A DNA stretch of 64,000 bases. Source: Kiritimatiellia bacterium. Lineage in GTDB: Bacteria; Verrucomicrobiota; Kiritimatiellia; JAFGHX01. Both the position numbers and the translations under genes were made by a program. The notes beneath the pieces were generated by a model. The model searched no databases. It was not told the DNA's origin and saw nothing but the letters and a program-made list of their open reading frames with translations. The DNA lies in assembly GCA_016929905.1 (NCBI GenBank), contig JAFGHX010000047.1, forward strand, positions 36,405 to 100,404, given 5' to 3'. This document shows positions 28,226 through 37,094 of this stretch, one piece after another (the stretch's first letter is position 1; every line of letters begins with the position of its first letter).

Positions 28226-29239
28226 TCAATACTCGAAATTCACCCAGGGATTGCCGACGGTGAACCCGGCCGTCCCCATATCGTTGGACGTCACAACCGT
28301 GCCGTAGTGGTCGCCGCCCTGCGAAAACGCGTAGCCCACGTCGTTCAGGCTGGCCTTGTTGCCCGCGAGGAAATTGCCGCCGATAGTCGAGTACATCACG
28401 AAGCCCGTCGCGTTGCCCGTGACGCAGTTGTTCAGGATCTGGCCGCCCGACCCGTTCACATACACGCCGGCCGCCAGATTCTGGTAGCAGTAGTTCCCTT
28501 CGACCATGCTGGCGTACTGCGCATTGACGCCGTGCAGCGCGTTGCTCCACGTGACGCAATTGCGGACCACGCTGTTGTAACGAGCCCAGATCCCGTTCGC
28601 CCCGTTGCGCAGGCTGGTGCACTCGGTGATCTTCGAGGCGCGATAGGCCAGGATCCCCGTGCTCCCGTTGTCAGCCGCCTTGCATTCCCGCACCGTGCTC
28701 CCGTCGCCCGCGTTGATGCCGTTGCCGCCGTTCCCGTAGGCCCCGCAGTTCTCGACAAAGCAGAACGTGCCCACGTACAGCCCGTCGTCGTTGTTGTCGG
28801 CCAGGTTCAAGTCCCTGAACCGGCTGCGGTGCGCGTAGGCGCCCTGGATCCCGTAGCCGCCCCAATCGCTGACGGTCCCGTTGCGGACGGTGATGCCGTT
28901 GCGGCTCGGGCTCGGCACATAGATGCCGTGCTGCGTGCCCGGAATCCCCGCCAGGGCGAACCCGTTCAGATCGATCTCCACGTTGTTCGTATACACCGTG
29001 ATCCCGCTGCTCGACCCCGAGCCGGTGAGATTACGCGTAAGGTAGTAGACCCCGGAGGTCGTGATCGAATAGGGTAAATCGGAGATCGCGCCGCGCGGTT
29101 CCACCTGGTTCAGCGTCTTCATCATGCTGATCGCGGAGCCCGGCGGGCCCGGCGGGTCCATGTCCTGGGCGGGTCCCCGCAGGCAAAGCGCGGCCGTCAC
29201 AACAAATCCGGCAGCCAGAAGACAGCGTGGCGTGTTCAT
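28226..29239 (-). CDS. Secreted right-handed parallel beta-helix repeat protein
   Basis: Start ATG at 29239 with GGAGGAC upstream. DLPYSITTSGVYYLTRNLTGSGSSSGITVYTNNVEIDLNGFAL start; repeated VRECKAADNGSTGI-type rungs; ends GNPWVNFEY. Confidence 0.85.
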   Translation of the reverse strand: MNTPRCLLAAGFVVTAALCLRGPAQDMDPPGPPGSAISMMKTLNQVEPRGAISDLPYSITTSGVYYLTRNLTGSGSSSGITVYTNNVEIDLNGFALAGIPGTQHGIYVPSPSRNGITVRNGTVSDWGGYGIQGAYAHRSRFRDLNLADNNDDGLYVGTFCFVENCGAYGNGGNGINAGDGSTVRECKAADNGSTGILAYRASKITECTSLRNGANGIWARYNSVVRNCVTWSNALHGVNAQYASMVEGNYCYQNLAAGVYVNGSGGQILNNCVTGNATGFVMYSTIGGNFLAGNKASLNDVGYAFSQGGDHYGTVVTSNDMGTAGFTVGNPWVNFEY

Positions 29240-29381
29240 TCTTGTCCTCCTCCCGAACAGACAGACCTCATACGCGGTCAACCGCAACGCCGCACGGCCC
29301 CGGCTCGGCCGCGTTCCGTACAACACGACAGGAGAGAGTATAGCACAGTCGCGCCCGTTGTTCGATGCTTAAAGGCGGGAA

Positions 29382-32300
29382 TCACCAGACCTTGAGATGG
29401 GCCGGCGCGCGGGGCGGCTCGTCGTCAGAGGCGCCCGATCTGACAACGCGGAAATGGGTGCCGCCTCTCAGAGTATAACACAATACACATTCGGCGGATG
29501 TTGCTCTGTCGGCCATGACCCGGACACCGTCCTGGAAGATATCGTAGGGGCCTGCTTCCATGTTGCAGAGCATGTGCCGGGTAGCCACGGTCTCGGACGG
29601 TGCAGCCGTGTAGCTGGCGGAACGAAGCACCACATTGCTCACAGCGAACATCAGAATCTTCGGCTCGCCGGCGTCCCTTATCAAAGCGCCGCACATGTCG
29701 GATGAACGAATCAGCTCCGTGTCCGGCATGGCATCGGCCGTATTCGTCGTCGGGTACAGAACATGCAGGAAGTTGTCGAAAGCCCTGGCCTCGGCTGGAC
29801 GTACCTCTATACGCCAGGCACCGGGATCGTCATCGGTCGTCGACGGGTCACGATAGAGAGAGACATTCCCGTTGTTCACCCAGAACTCGTAGCCGGCGCC
29901 GCCCACCTTGCGCACAACGGGCTCCTCCGGCAACAGGGTCTTGCAGAACAGACGGCCGCCGGACATCGTAATCGTCGTCAGATCCGTGTTGGTGGATTCC
30001 GCAATGCCGGCGTCGGCGTTGCCCCGGACGATGACCTCATCGCCGTTCAACTCGGGCTTGCCGCTCTTGTCCCACCACGAACCCGAGTGCAGGAGCCACC
30101 TCTTCGGGAAAGAGGCCTGCACGGCTTCCGCCCTGTCGAAAACGACCACATACTCGGCGGCGCCTTCCGGCCGGAGGTAGACGAACTCCCTTTGCACCAG
30201 ATTGGCCTTCTTGGGTTGGTTGTTGCCCAGGCCGGCGTAGATGCTGTTGTAGGCCTTGGTGATGTCCGTCATGATGTAGTCGTAGTCCGCCGCACATTCA
30301 TAGTTGCTGTACACGCCCATGACCCACTCTTCATAACGTTCTTCCATCTGATAGCCGCTCATCGCCGCCTTGCAGCCGGCTTTTGGAGGATCGTAAGTCT
30401 CAAACACCAGCCGTTGGCCGCCGTCATTCTCATCGGAATACGGACCGGGCCAGACCTCGTTGGGGTCCTTTATCGTGAGCAGATTATGCGCAATCGTCCG
30501 CTTCCAGTAGTCCCAGATATGATTGTTGCCGCTGCCCCACGCATCGTAGTAGCCCGAGTCGATGGCCAGCGGCGCACCTTTGTAAATCGTGAACGAGCCG
30601 TGGTCCAGCTGCGCATGGGTCCCCCAATGGACACCGGAGGTGAATTTGACCATGGTCGCGTCCGTTCCGAAGCCCGTACGCATGACGATCGTGTCGCCGA
30701 ATCGCCGGCTCTTCGCGCAGTTGTCGAGAGGTTGGGCGGCCAGTTCGGGATCGTACCACAGGAGATAGTAGACCAGGTCCTTCTCATTTCGCCCGAGCCA
30801 AACGCAGTTCGAACCATAGGAGCCGTCGGGATTCCAATAGCAGTACGTGTCCATGTAGGTCTTGAAGTGCCCGTTTCGAAAGTAGTTCGCCATCATGGCC
30901 AGGTTCCGGATCTCGAAATTCGAAACCTGGGCGTAGTTCACATCGTGGTTGAACGCCAACCGATGGTCCGGCCGGGTCATGTAGATGAAGAACCAGCCGC
31001 TGTTCTCCATGTCCGGGATCAACGTTTCCCACGGATTGATCGCACCCCCGCTTGCCGTACGCAGGGCTTCCGCGTATCGCAGAATATTGAATACGGTTCG
31101 GCGCGAGTAGGTCGGCCCTTCCCAGTTGCAGGCGCCGCCCGTCAATTCGATGGACGATTTCAGCCAGCGCATGCCCTTGGGCATCTCAACGCCGTACTCG
31201 ACGAGCTTCCTGGAAAGGTCGATCAGCGCGGGGGCTTCGGTATTCTCCCCATAGGTGGCCAGGCCCGCCGTCAGAGACCCGATCCAGGTCCGGGTGCCGT
31301 AGTTGTGGAAATCCGGGAGGACCTCGATCTCTTGCTGATTCCGAATCTGGACCGTGTTGATCGCCGCAACGAAGTAGTCCTTCTCGGCCCGGCTCAGGCG
31401 ATCGTAGATCCAGTCAAAGCCGACAGCCACCCCTTCCAGGATGATACCGGTGTCGCCCGTGTCCGCCGTTGTATTCACGGTGAGTATCTTGTGCATGGCG
31501 GCCAGCACGTTGGAGGCGTACCGTTCGTCGCCTGTCATATGGTACAGATACCCGTACTTGTAGATATAGGTCTTCAAATCTTCCAGCAGGCTTGGCCGAT
31601 CGGTCTCATAGGCATTCGAGAGCATCGTGAACGCGTTGGACAGGCTGCCGAGGGCCCGGGCTCTCAAGATATCCCTATAGGCAGGGGTAAGGAAGAGCTT
31701 CGGGTGCGCCATCGTGATCGACTGGTACTGTGCTTCTTCGACAGTCAGGTAGACGGGAAAGCTCTGCTGTTCTCCCTGCGCGGACGGTGCATAGAAGACA
31801 ACCGTTTCCGTGCCGGTCCATTCGGGCGGCTGGGAGAAGCTCACCCGGTTCTGGGCGTCGACGTTGATCTGGATATTGGGATGATCCGTGGCGGACGCAG
31901 AGTAGTTCGTGGCCCCGGTAAAATAGTCGTCCAGATCAAAGGCGTTCGCGTTCGAGGTGCCCTTTAACCATCTTTGCGGAGGCAGCTCAACCACCTTGTA
32001 AACCGTCAGGACCACGGGATTGGAATTGGTCGAGCCTCCGCCGGGATCCGCGGCCGCAAATGTCACGACCTCCGTGCCAAACCAGCCTGGGGCCGGGACA
32101 AACGATACGGTGTTGTCCGCATCGATGACGACCTCGACGTTGGAGCCGCCGTTGGTTGAAGCGGAAAAGGAGAGCGGGTCCCCGTCGGGATCGAGGAAGT
32201 AGTTGTCCAGGTCGAACGCATCTTCGCGGGTGGAATTGTACGGCCATCTCTGCGGCACCAGGAAGGACGGAGCCCAATCGACGGCCAGTCTGGGCCGCTT

Positions 32301-32996
32301 CTCCAGGACGCGGCCTTCGTACTCGTAGCGGGCCGCCTTGAATCGCTTCCAGTGCTCGACCTTCGTTTCGACGGACGCCTTCAACAGCAAGCCGAAATTG
32401 TTTTCCGGATCCGCGACCCAATCCTGCACGATGCTCGTGACGTCCCAGGTGTAGGTCGTGCTGATGTCCGAGACAACCCGCGTATCAACGACAGTCGCGT
32501 CAAAATCGCCGCCGGGCGCGGCCCATCGCTTCTGGCTGTAATGCGACCACGACCAGCAGGCCTGGCCGATCGATGCGCTTGTCCGGACGGGGCCGACAGT
32601 GTGGATATCCGGCTTGCCCCAGCCGGCGGTCAGCTTGTGCACGTCCACCGAGAGCGGCGGCGCAAAGGGCGGCGTCTCCCGCTTCGAGCTGTCGTAGTCA
32701 CAGTAGAGCGTGAGTCTGGCGTCGAGCACCTGGGCATCGGGGGGGATCAGCGAGGCGACCTCGAAAGAGAGCACGGGTCTTCTGCCGTGATCCGTGCCGT
32801 TCCCCGCAGTGAGTTTGTGGTACGTCCAGGTGTCGTTGTTCAGAGACAGCGCGAAATTGCCTTCATAGCTGGGACAAGGAAAGACGCCGTTCTGAAACTC
32901 CAGATGCGCCTGTCGGATCGGCGGGGCGCCGCTCGACGAGGAGAAGGAAACCGATAACAGGACGCCCAGTGTGGCCGTGGTAACCGCCTTCGTCAT
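29382..32996 (-). CDS. Secreted heparinase II/III-like protein with N-terminal DNRLRE-like module and cadherin-like/Ig-like tandem domains
   Basis: ATG at 32996. DARLTLYCDYDSS...WSHYSQKRWAAPGGDFDATVVDTR; DLDNYFLDPDGDPLSFSAS tandem; GDTGIILEGVAVGFDWIYDRLSRAEKDYF; WGTHAQLDHGSFTIYKGAPLAIDSGYYDAWGSGNNHIWDYWKRTIAHNLLTI heparinase II/III-type motif. Confidence 0.85.
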   Translation of the reverse strand: MTKAVTTATLGVLLSVSFSSSSGAPPIRQAHLEFQNGVFPCPSYEGNFALSLNNDTWTYHKLTAGNGTDHGRRPVLSFEVASLIPPDAQVLDARLTLYCDYDSSKRETPPFAPPLSVDVHKLTAGWGKPDIHTVGPVRTSASIGQACWSWSHYSQKRWAAPGGDFDATVVDTRVVSDISTTYTWDVTSIVQDWVADPENNFGLLLKASVETKVEHWKRFKAARYEYEGRVLEKRPRLAVDWAPSFLVPQRWPYNSTREDAFDLDNYFLDPDGDPLSFSASTNGGSNVEVVIDADNTVSFVPAPGWFGTEVVTFAAADPGGGSTNSNPVVLTVYKVVELPPQRWLKGTSNANAFDLDDYFTGATNYSASATDHPNIQINVDAQNRVSFSQPPEWTGTETVVFYAPSAQGEQQSFPVYLTVEEAQYQSITMAHPKLFLTPAYRDILRARALGSLSNAFTMLSNAYETDRPSLLEDLKTYIYKYGYLYHMTGDERYASNVLAAMHKILTVNTTADTGDTGIILEGVAVGFDWIYDRLSRAEKDYFVAAINTVQIRNQQEIEVLPDFHNYGTRTWIGSLTAGLATYGENTEAPALIDLSRKLVEYGVEMPKGMRWLKSSIELTGGACNWEGPTYSRRTVFNILRYAEALRTASGGAINPWETLIPDMENSGWFFIYMTRPDHRLAFNHDVNYAQVSNFEIRNLAMMANYFRNGHFKTYMDTYCYWNPDGSYGSNCVWLGRNEKDLVYYLLWYDPELAAQPLDNCAKSRRFGDTIVMRTGFGTDATMVKFTSGVHWGTHAQLDHGSFTIYKGAPLAIDSGYYDAWGSGNNHIWDYWKRTIAHNLLTIKDPNEVWPGPYSDENDGGQRLVFETYDPPKAGCKAAMSGYQMEERYEEWVMGVYSNYECAADYDYIMTDITKAYNSIYAGLGNNQPKKANLVQREFVYLRPEGAAEYVVVFDRAEAVQASFPKRWLLHSGSWWDKSGKPELNGDEVIVRGNADAGIAESTNTDLTTITMSGGRLFCKTLLPEEPVVRKVGGAGYEFWVNNGNVSLYRDPSTTDDDPGAWRIEVRPAEARAFDNFLHVLYPTTNTADAMPDTELIRSSDMCGALIRDAGEPKILMFAVSNVVLRSASYTAAPSETVATRHMLCNMEAGPYDIFQDGVRVMADRATSAECVLCYTLRGGTHFRVVRSGASDDEPPRAPAHLKVW

Positions 32997-33079
32997 GGTC
33001 GATCTTCCTTTACGTAACGCGGCCGCGCGCAACGGCCATGCGGCAATATGCCAGGAACTGCACGAGGAGTCAAGGCGAG

Positions 33080-33109
33080 CCGATCCGCAGATCGGAATCC
33101 GCGGATCGG
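33080..33109. promoter_or_regulatory. Inverted repeat in the divergent heparinase/GH2 intergenic region
   Basis: CCGATCCGC (33080-33088) / GCGGATCGG (33101-33109). Confidence 0.5.
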
Positions 33110-33306
33110 TATGCTGGATGGTTCATGGTTGGTGCCGGCACAGCATGCAGTTCCTCGAAAACCTCGTGCGGTACGTCGCCGCAAAGAGATGAACCGGGAA
33201 TCGAGCGGATGCCGCCGACAGAGACTCGGTAATCCGTTGCAGCCTTTGCCCGCCAGCGGCGTATCAAAGGGTGGCGAGACAAGGCCGGATTCCGGGCGAT
33301 TCACCT

Positions 33307-33335
33307 TGACGCCCAGCCCTCTGTACGCTATGCTG
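33307..33335 (+). promoter_or_regulatory. Sigma70-like promoter for the GH2 gene
   Basis: TTGACG (33307-33312), 17-bp spacer, TATGCT (33330-33335). Confidence 0.6.
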
Positions 33336-33348
33336 CCAACGTTGGCAT
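33335..33348. promoter_or_regulatory. LacI-family-type operator
   Basis: Perfect 14-bp palindrome TGCCAACGTTGGCA with central CG, abutting the -10. Confidence 0.6.
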
Positions 33349-33521
33349 GCCGCGGGGGGGATGGTGCGGCAGGGCCGGCGCGCGCGGCCGTTCAGTCAAG
33401 ATCCGCAAGACCGCTTTCCGCTGAAGACTCTCGCCTGTGAATCACCGTTGTCTTATCATCGCTCGGCCCGGGAGGCCGTCGGTGGCTTGGGTGTCGAGAC
33501 TTGCTGGGAGGAGGCTGCCCG

Positions 33522-36500
33522 ATGAACCGAAAACTGACGGCAATTGGCGAGGAGCCCGGCATGACCCTGAATGGAACGCGTAGCGCGAGCGGGCGCAAGA
33601 CGCGGCTTGCCGTGGTGTGGACCGTCCTGATCAGCATGCATCTGTCGCCGGCCTGGGCCGCGCCGGAGGCGCGGCTCACGCCGTATCTGCTGCCGGAGCA
33701 CGGCGATACGTGGTACGGCAAGAAGGACCGCATCTACCTGCATGGGGACTGGGCGTTCAAGAACGTGCCGGGCGAGCCCGGCTACACGCTGACCGACGAA
33801 GGCATACGGAAAAGCTATTGGCGTGCCGATTACGACGACAGCGCCTGGGCCACCTCCACCGTACCCGCCATCGTGACCTGCCACAAGAGCAAGCCATGCC
33901 AGGTGAAAGAGCCGTCCGTGGCGTACATGCGGCGGTCGGTGCCGGTCCCCGACACACACAGAGGCAAACGCGTCATCCTCACCTTCCAACGCGTGTCCTG
34001 GGAGCCCGTCGTCTGGGTGAACGGCAAGGAAGTGGCGCGGCCCGTCAACCTGGCGCCGGAGAAGGTGGCCGATGTGCACCGGATCGACATCACGCCGGCC
34101 GTCCGATGGGGAGAACCGAACCAGATAACGGTCCGGTTCTACGTCCGCCGGCGCTGGAACGGTTACAGCAGCGACAATGGCATCTGGGCGCCGTGCTGGC
34201 TCGAGTTGCGGCCCCCCATCTACTGCGAACAGATGAAGATCACCCCGCGTCAGCCCGATCGCATCGAGGTAGCCGCCACCCTCATGAACACGCTCGGCCG
34301 GGAAACCGCCGTCATGCTCCAGGCCCTTGCCGAGCCCTGGGCGGGCGACGCCGCCTACCGTGCGCGGCTCAAGGCCGCCGGCACGACCACCCGGACCGCG
34401 CCGGGCCGGGAAACGCTGCGGCCGGGCCCGAACGAAGTCCGTTTCGCCATGCAGCTCGCGCAGCCCGCCCTCTGGGACGTACACAGCCCGTTCCTCTACT
34501 CGCTCAGGCTGTTTGCCGACGACGCGCCGATCGGTTGGGAGCGATTCGGCCTGCGCGAGTTCACGGTCAGAGACGGGCACTTCTATCTGAACGGGCACAA
34601 AATATACCTGGCCGGCGTGACCGGCGAGGGTACGGCGCTGGGAAATCTCCAGGCGCACAACGTCGGTTTCTACCAGAACCGAAACGGCTTTCTTCGCCGG
34701 TACTGCGAGATCCTGCGCGCGAGCAACATCAACACCATCTTCCGCATCGAAGAGATCCCGCCCCCGATCTTCCTCGATATCTGCGACGAAGTCGGGCTGC
34801 TCCAGATCCCCACCCCCGACGTGCTGGCCGAGCTGAACATGACCGAGCACGCCAAGCACATGATCCTCAAGAAGGACATCCCGCGGCCACCCAAAATGGC
34901 ATGGATCGACGGGTTCCCCACCCTGCCCGGCGGCAACGCCAACGAGCGGCGCGCAGCCAAGGAACTCGTGGATATGGCCGGGCTGGACGCTTACCTCGAC
35001 GAAGCGTTCCGCCGCAATGTGGCCGTCGCCTACAACCACCCCTGCGTGGTCGGCTATGCACCTGAGGGCGAATGCAACCGCAAGCCGGGCATCAGCGTGT
35101 ATCTGCACCGCTATCGCGAACTCCTCAACAAACACGATCCGACGCGCGTGTTCTCCAGCACGCAGTCCAACGTGCTGCAGGGCCGAACGCTCGACGGCGG
35201 CTGGATCGACCTGAAACCCCCGCCGCCGTTCGATTACCTCTGCCCCGCCGCGCTCTCGGGCAGCAGCACCGCCGGCATGCCGCACACCCTGCTGCCCGGC
35301 TTCGCCCGCAGCATCGTGCCCAAACACTGGACCGTCGCCTATCCCGGCGAGAGCAAGCCAACCGTGTTCACCGAGGCGCTCTACTACTACGGGTTCCGCT
35401 CGCACAGCCAGTACTGGGAGAAGACCGTGAAGACCTACGGCCGGGTCGTGAACAACGGACGGCTCGACAAGAAAGCGTACTGCGACCTGTACGGGACCCC
35501 GCCTTCCGAGCACTACCTGAACTTCCACCCGCAGGACATCAAGGTGGCGGGCGTCCGCAATGCCTTGGACAAGGAGCGGCTCTATCCGCGGCTGGCGCGG
35601 CACGTGGGCGAGATGGTCGAACTGACCCGCATGGCGGATGACGTTGTGCAGGGGTTCGGGTTGACCGGATCGGGCCCCATGATGGAGTTCGGCCCGTCAG
35701 CGCCCTACAGACTGGATCCAACCCAACTCGGCGAGAACGCGTTCTCCCGAATGTTCAGGCGCACGTGCGCGCCCGTGTTCGTGTGCGCGGACCTGCACTC
35801 CCGGCACAACTGGATCGCCGGCAAAACGGTCGCGGCCGAACTGCACGGCTTCAACTACGGCGCGCGGGACGTGAAGGGCGCCCGGCTGCAGATGGACGTC
35901 CTGAACAAACAGAACGCGCCGGTCTCGTCCGAGACGGTCGACCTCTCCGTGTTGAAGGACGACGAACACCGCATCCTCTCCCGTGAATGGCGTGTCCCGG
36001 CCCGGGTTCCAACCGGCGACTACCGTCTGCGCCTGCGGCTCGAGAGCGACGCGGGCACGCATGCGGAGAACGTCTACGAGCTGTTCGTGCTGGGAGCGGA
36101 CGATCCCAACGCCCGAATCGCGACGTCCCGCCGTGTCGGGCTGCTCGAGCCCGCGAACACGCCGGCCCTGCGCGTGAGCAGCATCCTGAAAGAAGTGGGC
36201 GTAAACGCAGGCCCGATACAGGATTGTGCCCGGCTAGAGGGCTACGATCTCATCATCCTGGGCCAGGATTGCGTGGCTGACCTGAGCGACGCGGACAGGA
36301 CAAGCCTGGTCGACTACGCGCGCGCCGGCGGCCGGATCGTCTGCATGGAGCAGCACAAGAACCCGCACCTGCTCGACGGGCTCCGCCTCGGCAGCGCCGG
36401 GGTCAGCTACCGAATCCAGCGCCATTTCAAGGAGAACGTCGCCGTGGGCACCCACGCCGACCCGCTCGAAGAAAATCATCCGGCCTTCGCCGGCATCGCG

Positions 36501-36821
36501 CAGCCCCATTGCCTCCGGCAATGGACCGCGCCTTACGGCCGCATGTTCTCGCACCTCGCCTTCCCACTCAGCGAAGGGGTCGTCCTCGCCGGCGGCACCA
36601 GCGATACGGGCAGGAAAGGACCCGACCAGGGCATCCGGTTCGGCATGCTGGTTGCGGAAATCAAGGTGGGCAAGGGCGTCGTGCTGGTCTCGCAACTCGA
36701 TGCTCTCGAGCTTTACGGCACGGACTCCGTCGCCACCCGGTACCTGCGCAACCTGTTCGCCTACGCCCTGAGCGACGCGTTCGACGGAAGGTACGCCGCC
36801 CCGCTGCGTGCGGCGCATTAG
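33522..36821 (+). CDS. Glycoside hydrolase family 2-type enzyme (beta-galactosidase/glucuronidase-like), secreted
   Basis: RIYLHGDWAFKNVPGEPGY...YWRADYDDSAWATSTVPAIV; VWVNGKEVARPVN; FTVRDGHFYLNGHKIYLAGVTGEG; GYAPEGECNR. ATG at 33522 preceded by GGGAGGAGG. Confidence 0.8.
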   Translation: MNRKLTAIGEEPGMTLNGTRSASGRKTRLAVVWTVLISMHLSPAWAAPEARLTPYLLPEHGDTWYGKKDRIYLHGDWAFKNVPGEPGYTLTDEGIRKSYWRADYDDSAWATSTVPAIVTCHKSKPCQVKEPSVAYMRRSVPVPDTHRGKRVILTFQRVSWEPVVWVNGKEVARPVNLAPEKVADVHRIDITPAVRWGEPNQITVRFYVRRRWNGYSSDNGIWAPCWLELRPPIYCEQMKITPRQPDRIEVAATLMNTLGRETAVMLQALAEPWAGDAAYRARLKAAGTTTRTAPGRETLRPGPNEVRFAMQLAQPALWDVHSPFLYSLRLFADDAPIGWERFGLREFTVRDGHFYLNGHKIYLAGVTGEGTALGNLQAHNVGFYQNRNGFLRRYCEILRASNINTIFRIEEIPPPIFLDICDEVGLLQIPTPDVLAELNMTEHAKHMILKKDIPRPPKMAWIDGFPTLPGGNANERRAAKELVDMAGLDAYLDEAFRRNVAVAYNHPCVVGYAPEGECNRKPGISVYLHRYRELLNKHDPTRVFSSTQSNVLQGRTLDGGWIDLKPPPPFDYLCPAALSGSSTAGMPHTLLPGFARSIVPKHWTVAYPGESKPTVFTEALYYYGFRSHSQYWEKTVKTYGRVVNNGRLDKKAYCDLYGTPPSEHYLNFHPQDIKVAGVRNALDKERLYPRLARHVGEMVELTRMADDVVQGFGLTGSGPMMEFGPSAPYRLDPTQLGENAFSRMFRRTCAPVFVCADLHSRHNWIAGKTVAAELHGFNYGARDVKGARLQMDVLNKQNAPVSSETVDLSVLKDDEHRILSREWRVPARVPTGDYRLRLRLESDAGTHAENVYELFVLGADDPNARIATSRRVGLLEPANTPALRVSSILKEVGVNAGPIQDCARLEGYDLIILGQDCVADLSDADRTSLVDYARAGGRIVCMEQHKNPHLLDGLRLGSAGVSYRIQRHFKENVAVGTHADPLEENHPAFAGIAQPHCLRQWTAPYGRMFSHLAFPLSEGVVLAGGTSDTGRKGPDQGIRFGMLVAEIKVGKGVVLVSQLDALELYGTDSVATRYLRNLFAYALSDAFDGRYAAPLRAAH

Positions 36822-36832
36822 TGTCTTGAACG

Positions 36833-36876
36833 TCGTCGCGAGGGCGCGGAGATGGCTCATGAATAGATCAGGCTAG
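36833..36876. repeat. Solo end / internally deleted relative of the 48829..49042 element
   Basis: GAACGTCGTCG...AGGGCGCGGAGATGG then TCATGAATAGATCAGGCTAG (36857-36876), which is the exact reverse complement of the left end at 48829. Confidence 0.75.
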
Positions 36877-36998
36877 AGCCGCGCCAGCACATCAAAGTGC
36901 GCGTCGGTGTGCTCGATCGCAACTCCGTGCTGCCGGGCGCACGCGGCAACCACGAGATCGCCCGATGGAATCTTTGTCAAACCAATGTAGAATATCAT
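36873..36998 (-). pseudogene. Truncated PIN-domain (VapC-like toxin) C-terminal remnant
   Basis: Reverse-strand reading MIFYIGLTKIPSGDLVVAACARQHGVAIEHTDAHFDVLARL* matches the PIN C-terminal pattern (GD..IAA.A..HG......D.HF..L). Only 41 codons remain. Confidence 0.6.
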
Positions 36999-37003
36999 TC
37001 TAC
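36987..37003. promoter_or_regulatory. Perfect inverted repeat GTAGAAT-ATC-ATTCTAC
   Basis: 7-bp arms with 3-bp centre, at the start of the VapC-like remnant and upstream of the GntR/LacI regulator. Confidence 0.55.
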
Positions 37004-37055
37004 CGGCCGACCGCGTTCAAAAATGGAACCTGCCCGACTCTCTGGCTTCCCCCCC

Positions 37056-37084
37056 TTGACAAATCATTCAGCATGGTATACCCT
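37056..37084 (+). promoter_or_regulatory. Promoter of the GntR/LacI regulator with overlapping GGTATACC palindrome
   Basis: TTGACA (37056-37061), N17, TACCCT (37079-37084); GGTATACC at 37075-37082. Confidence 0.6.
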
Positions 37085-37094
37085 ATGGTACGCC

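Noticed and set aside
29763-31967. 734-aa plus-strand ORF
   Set aside because: Antisense to the heparinase II/III-like gene, which has clear motifs.
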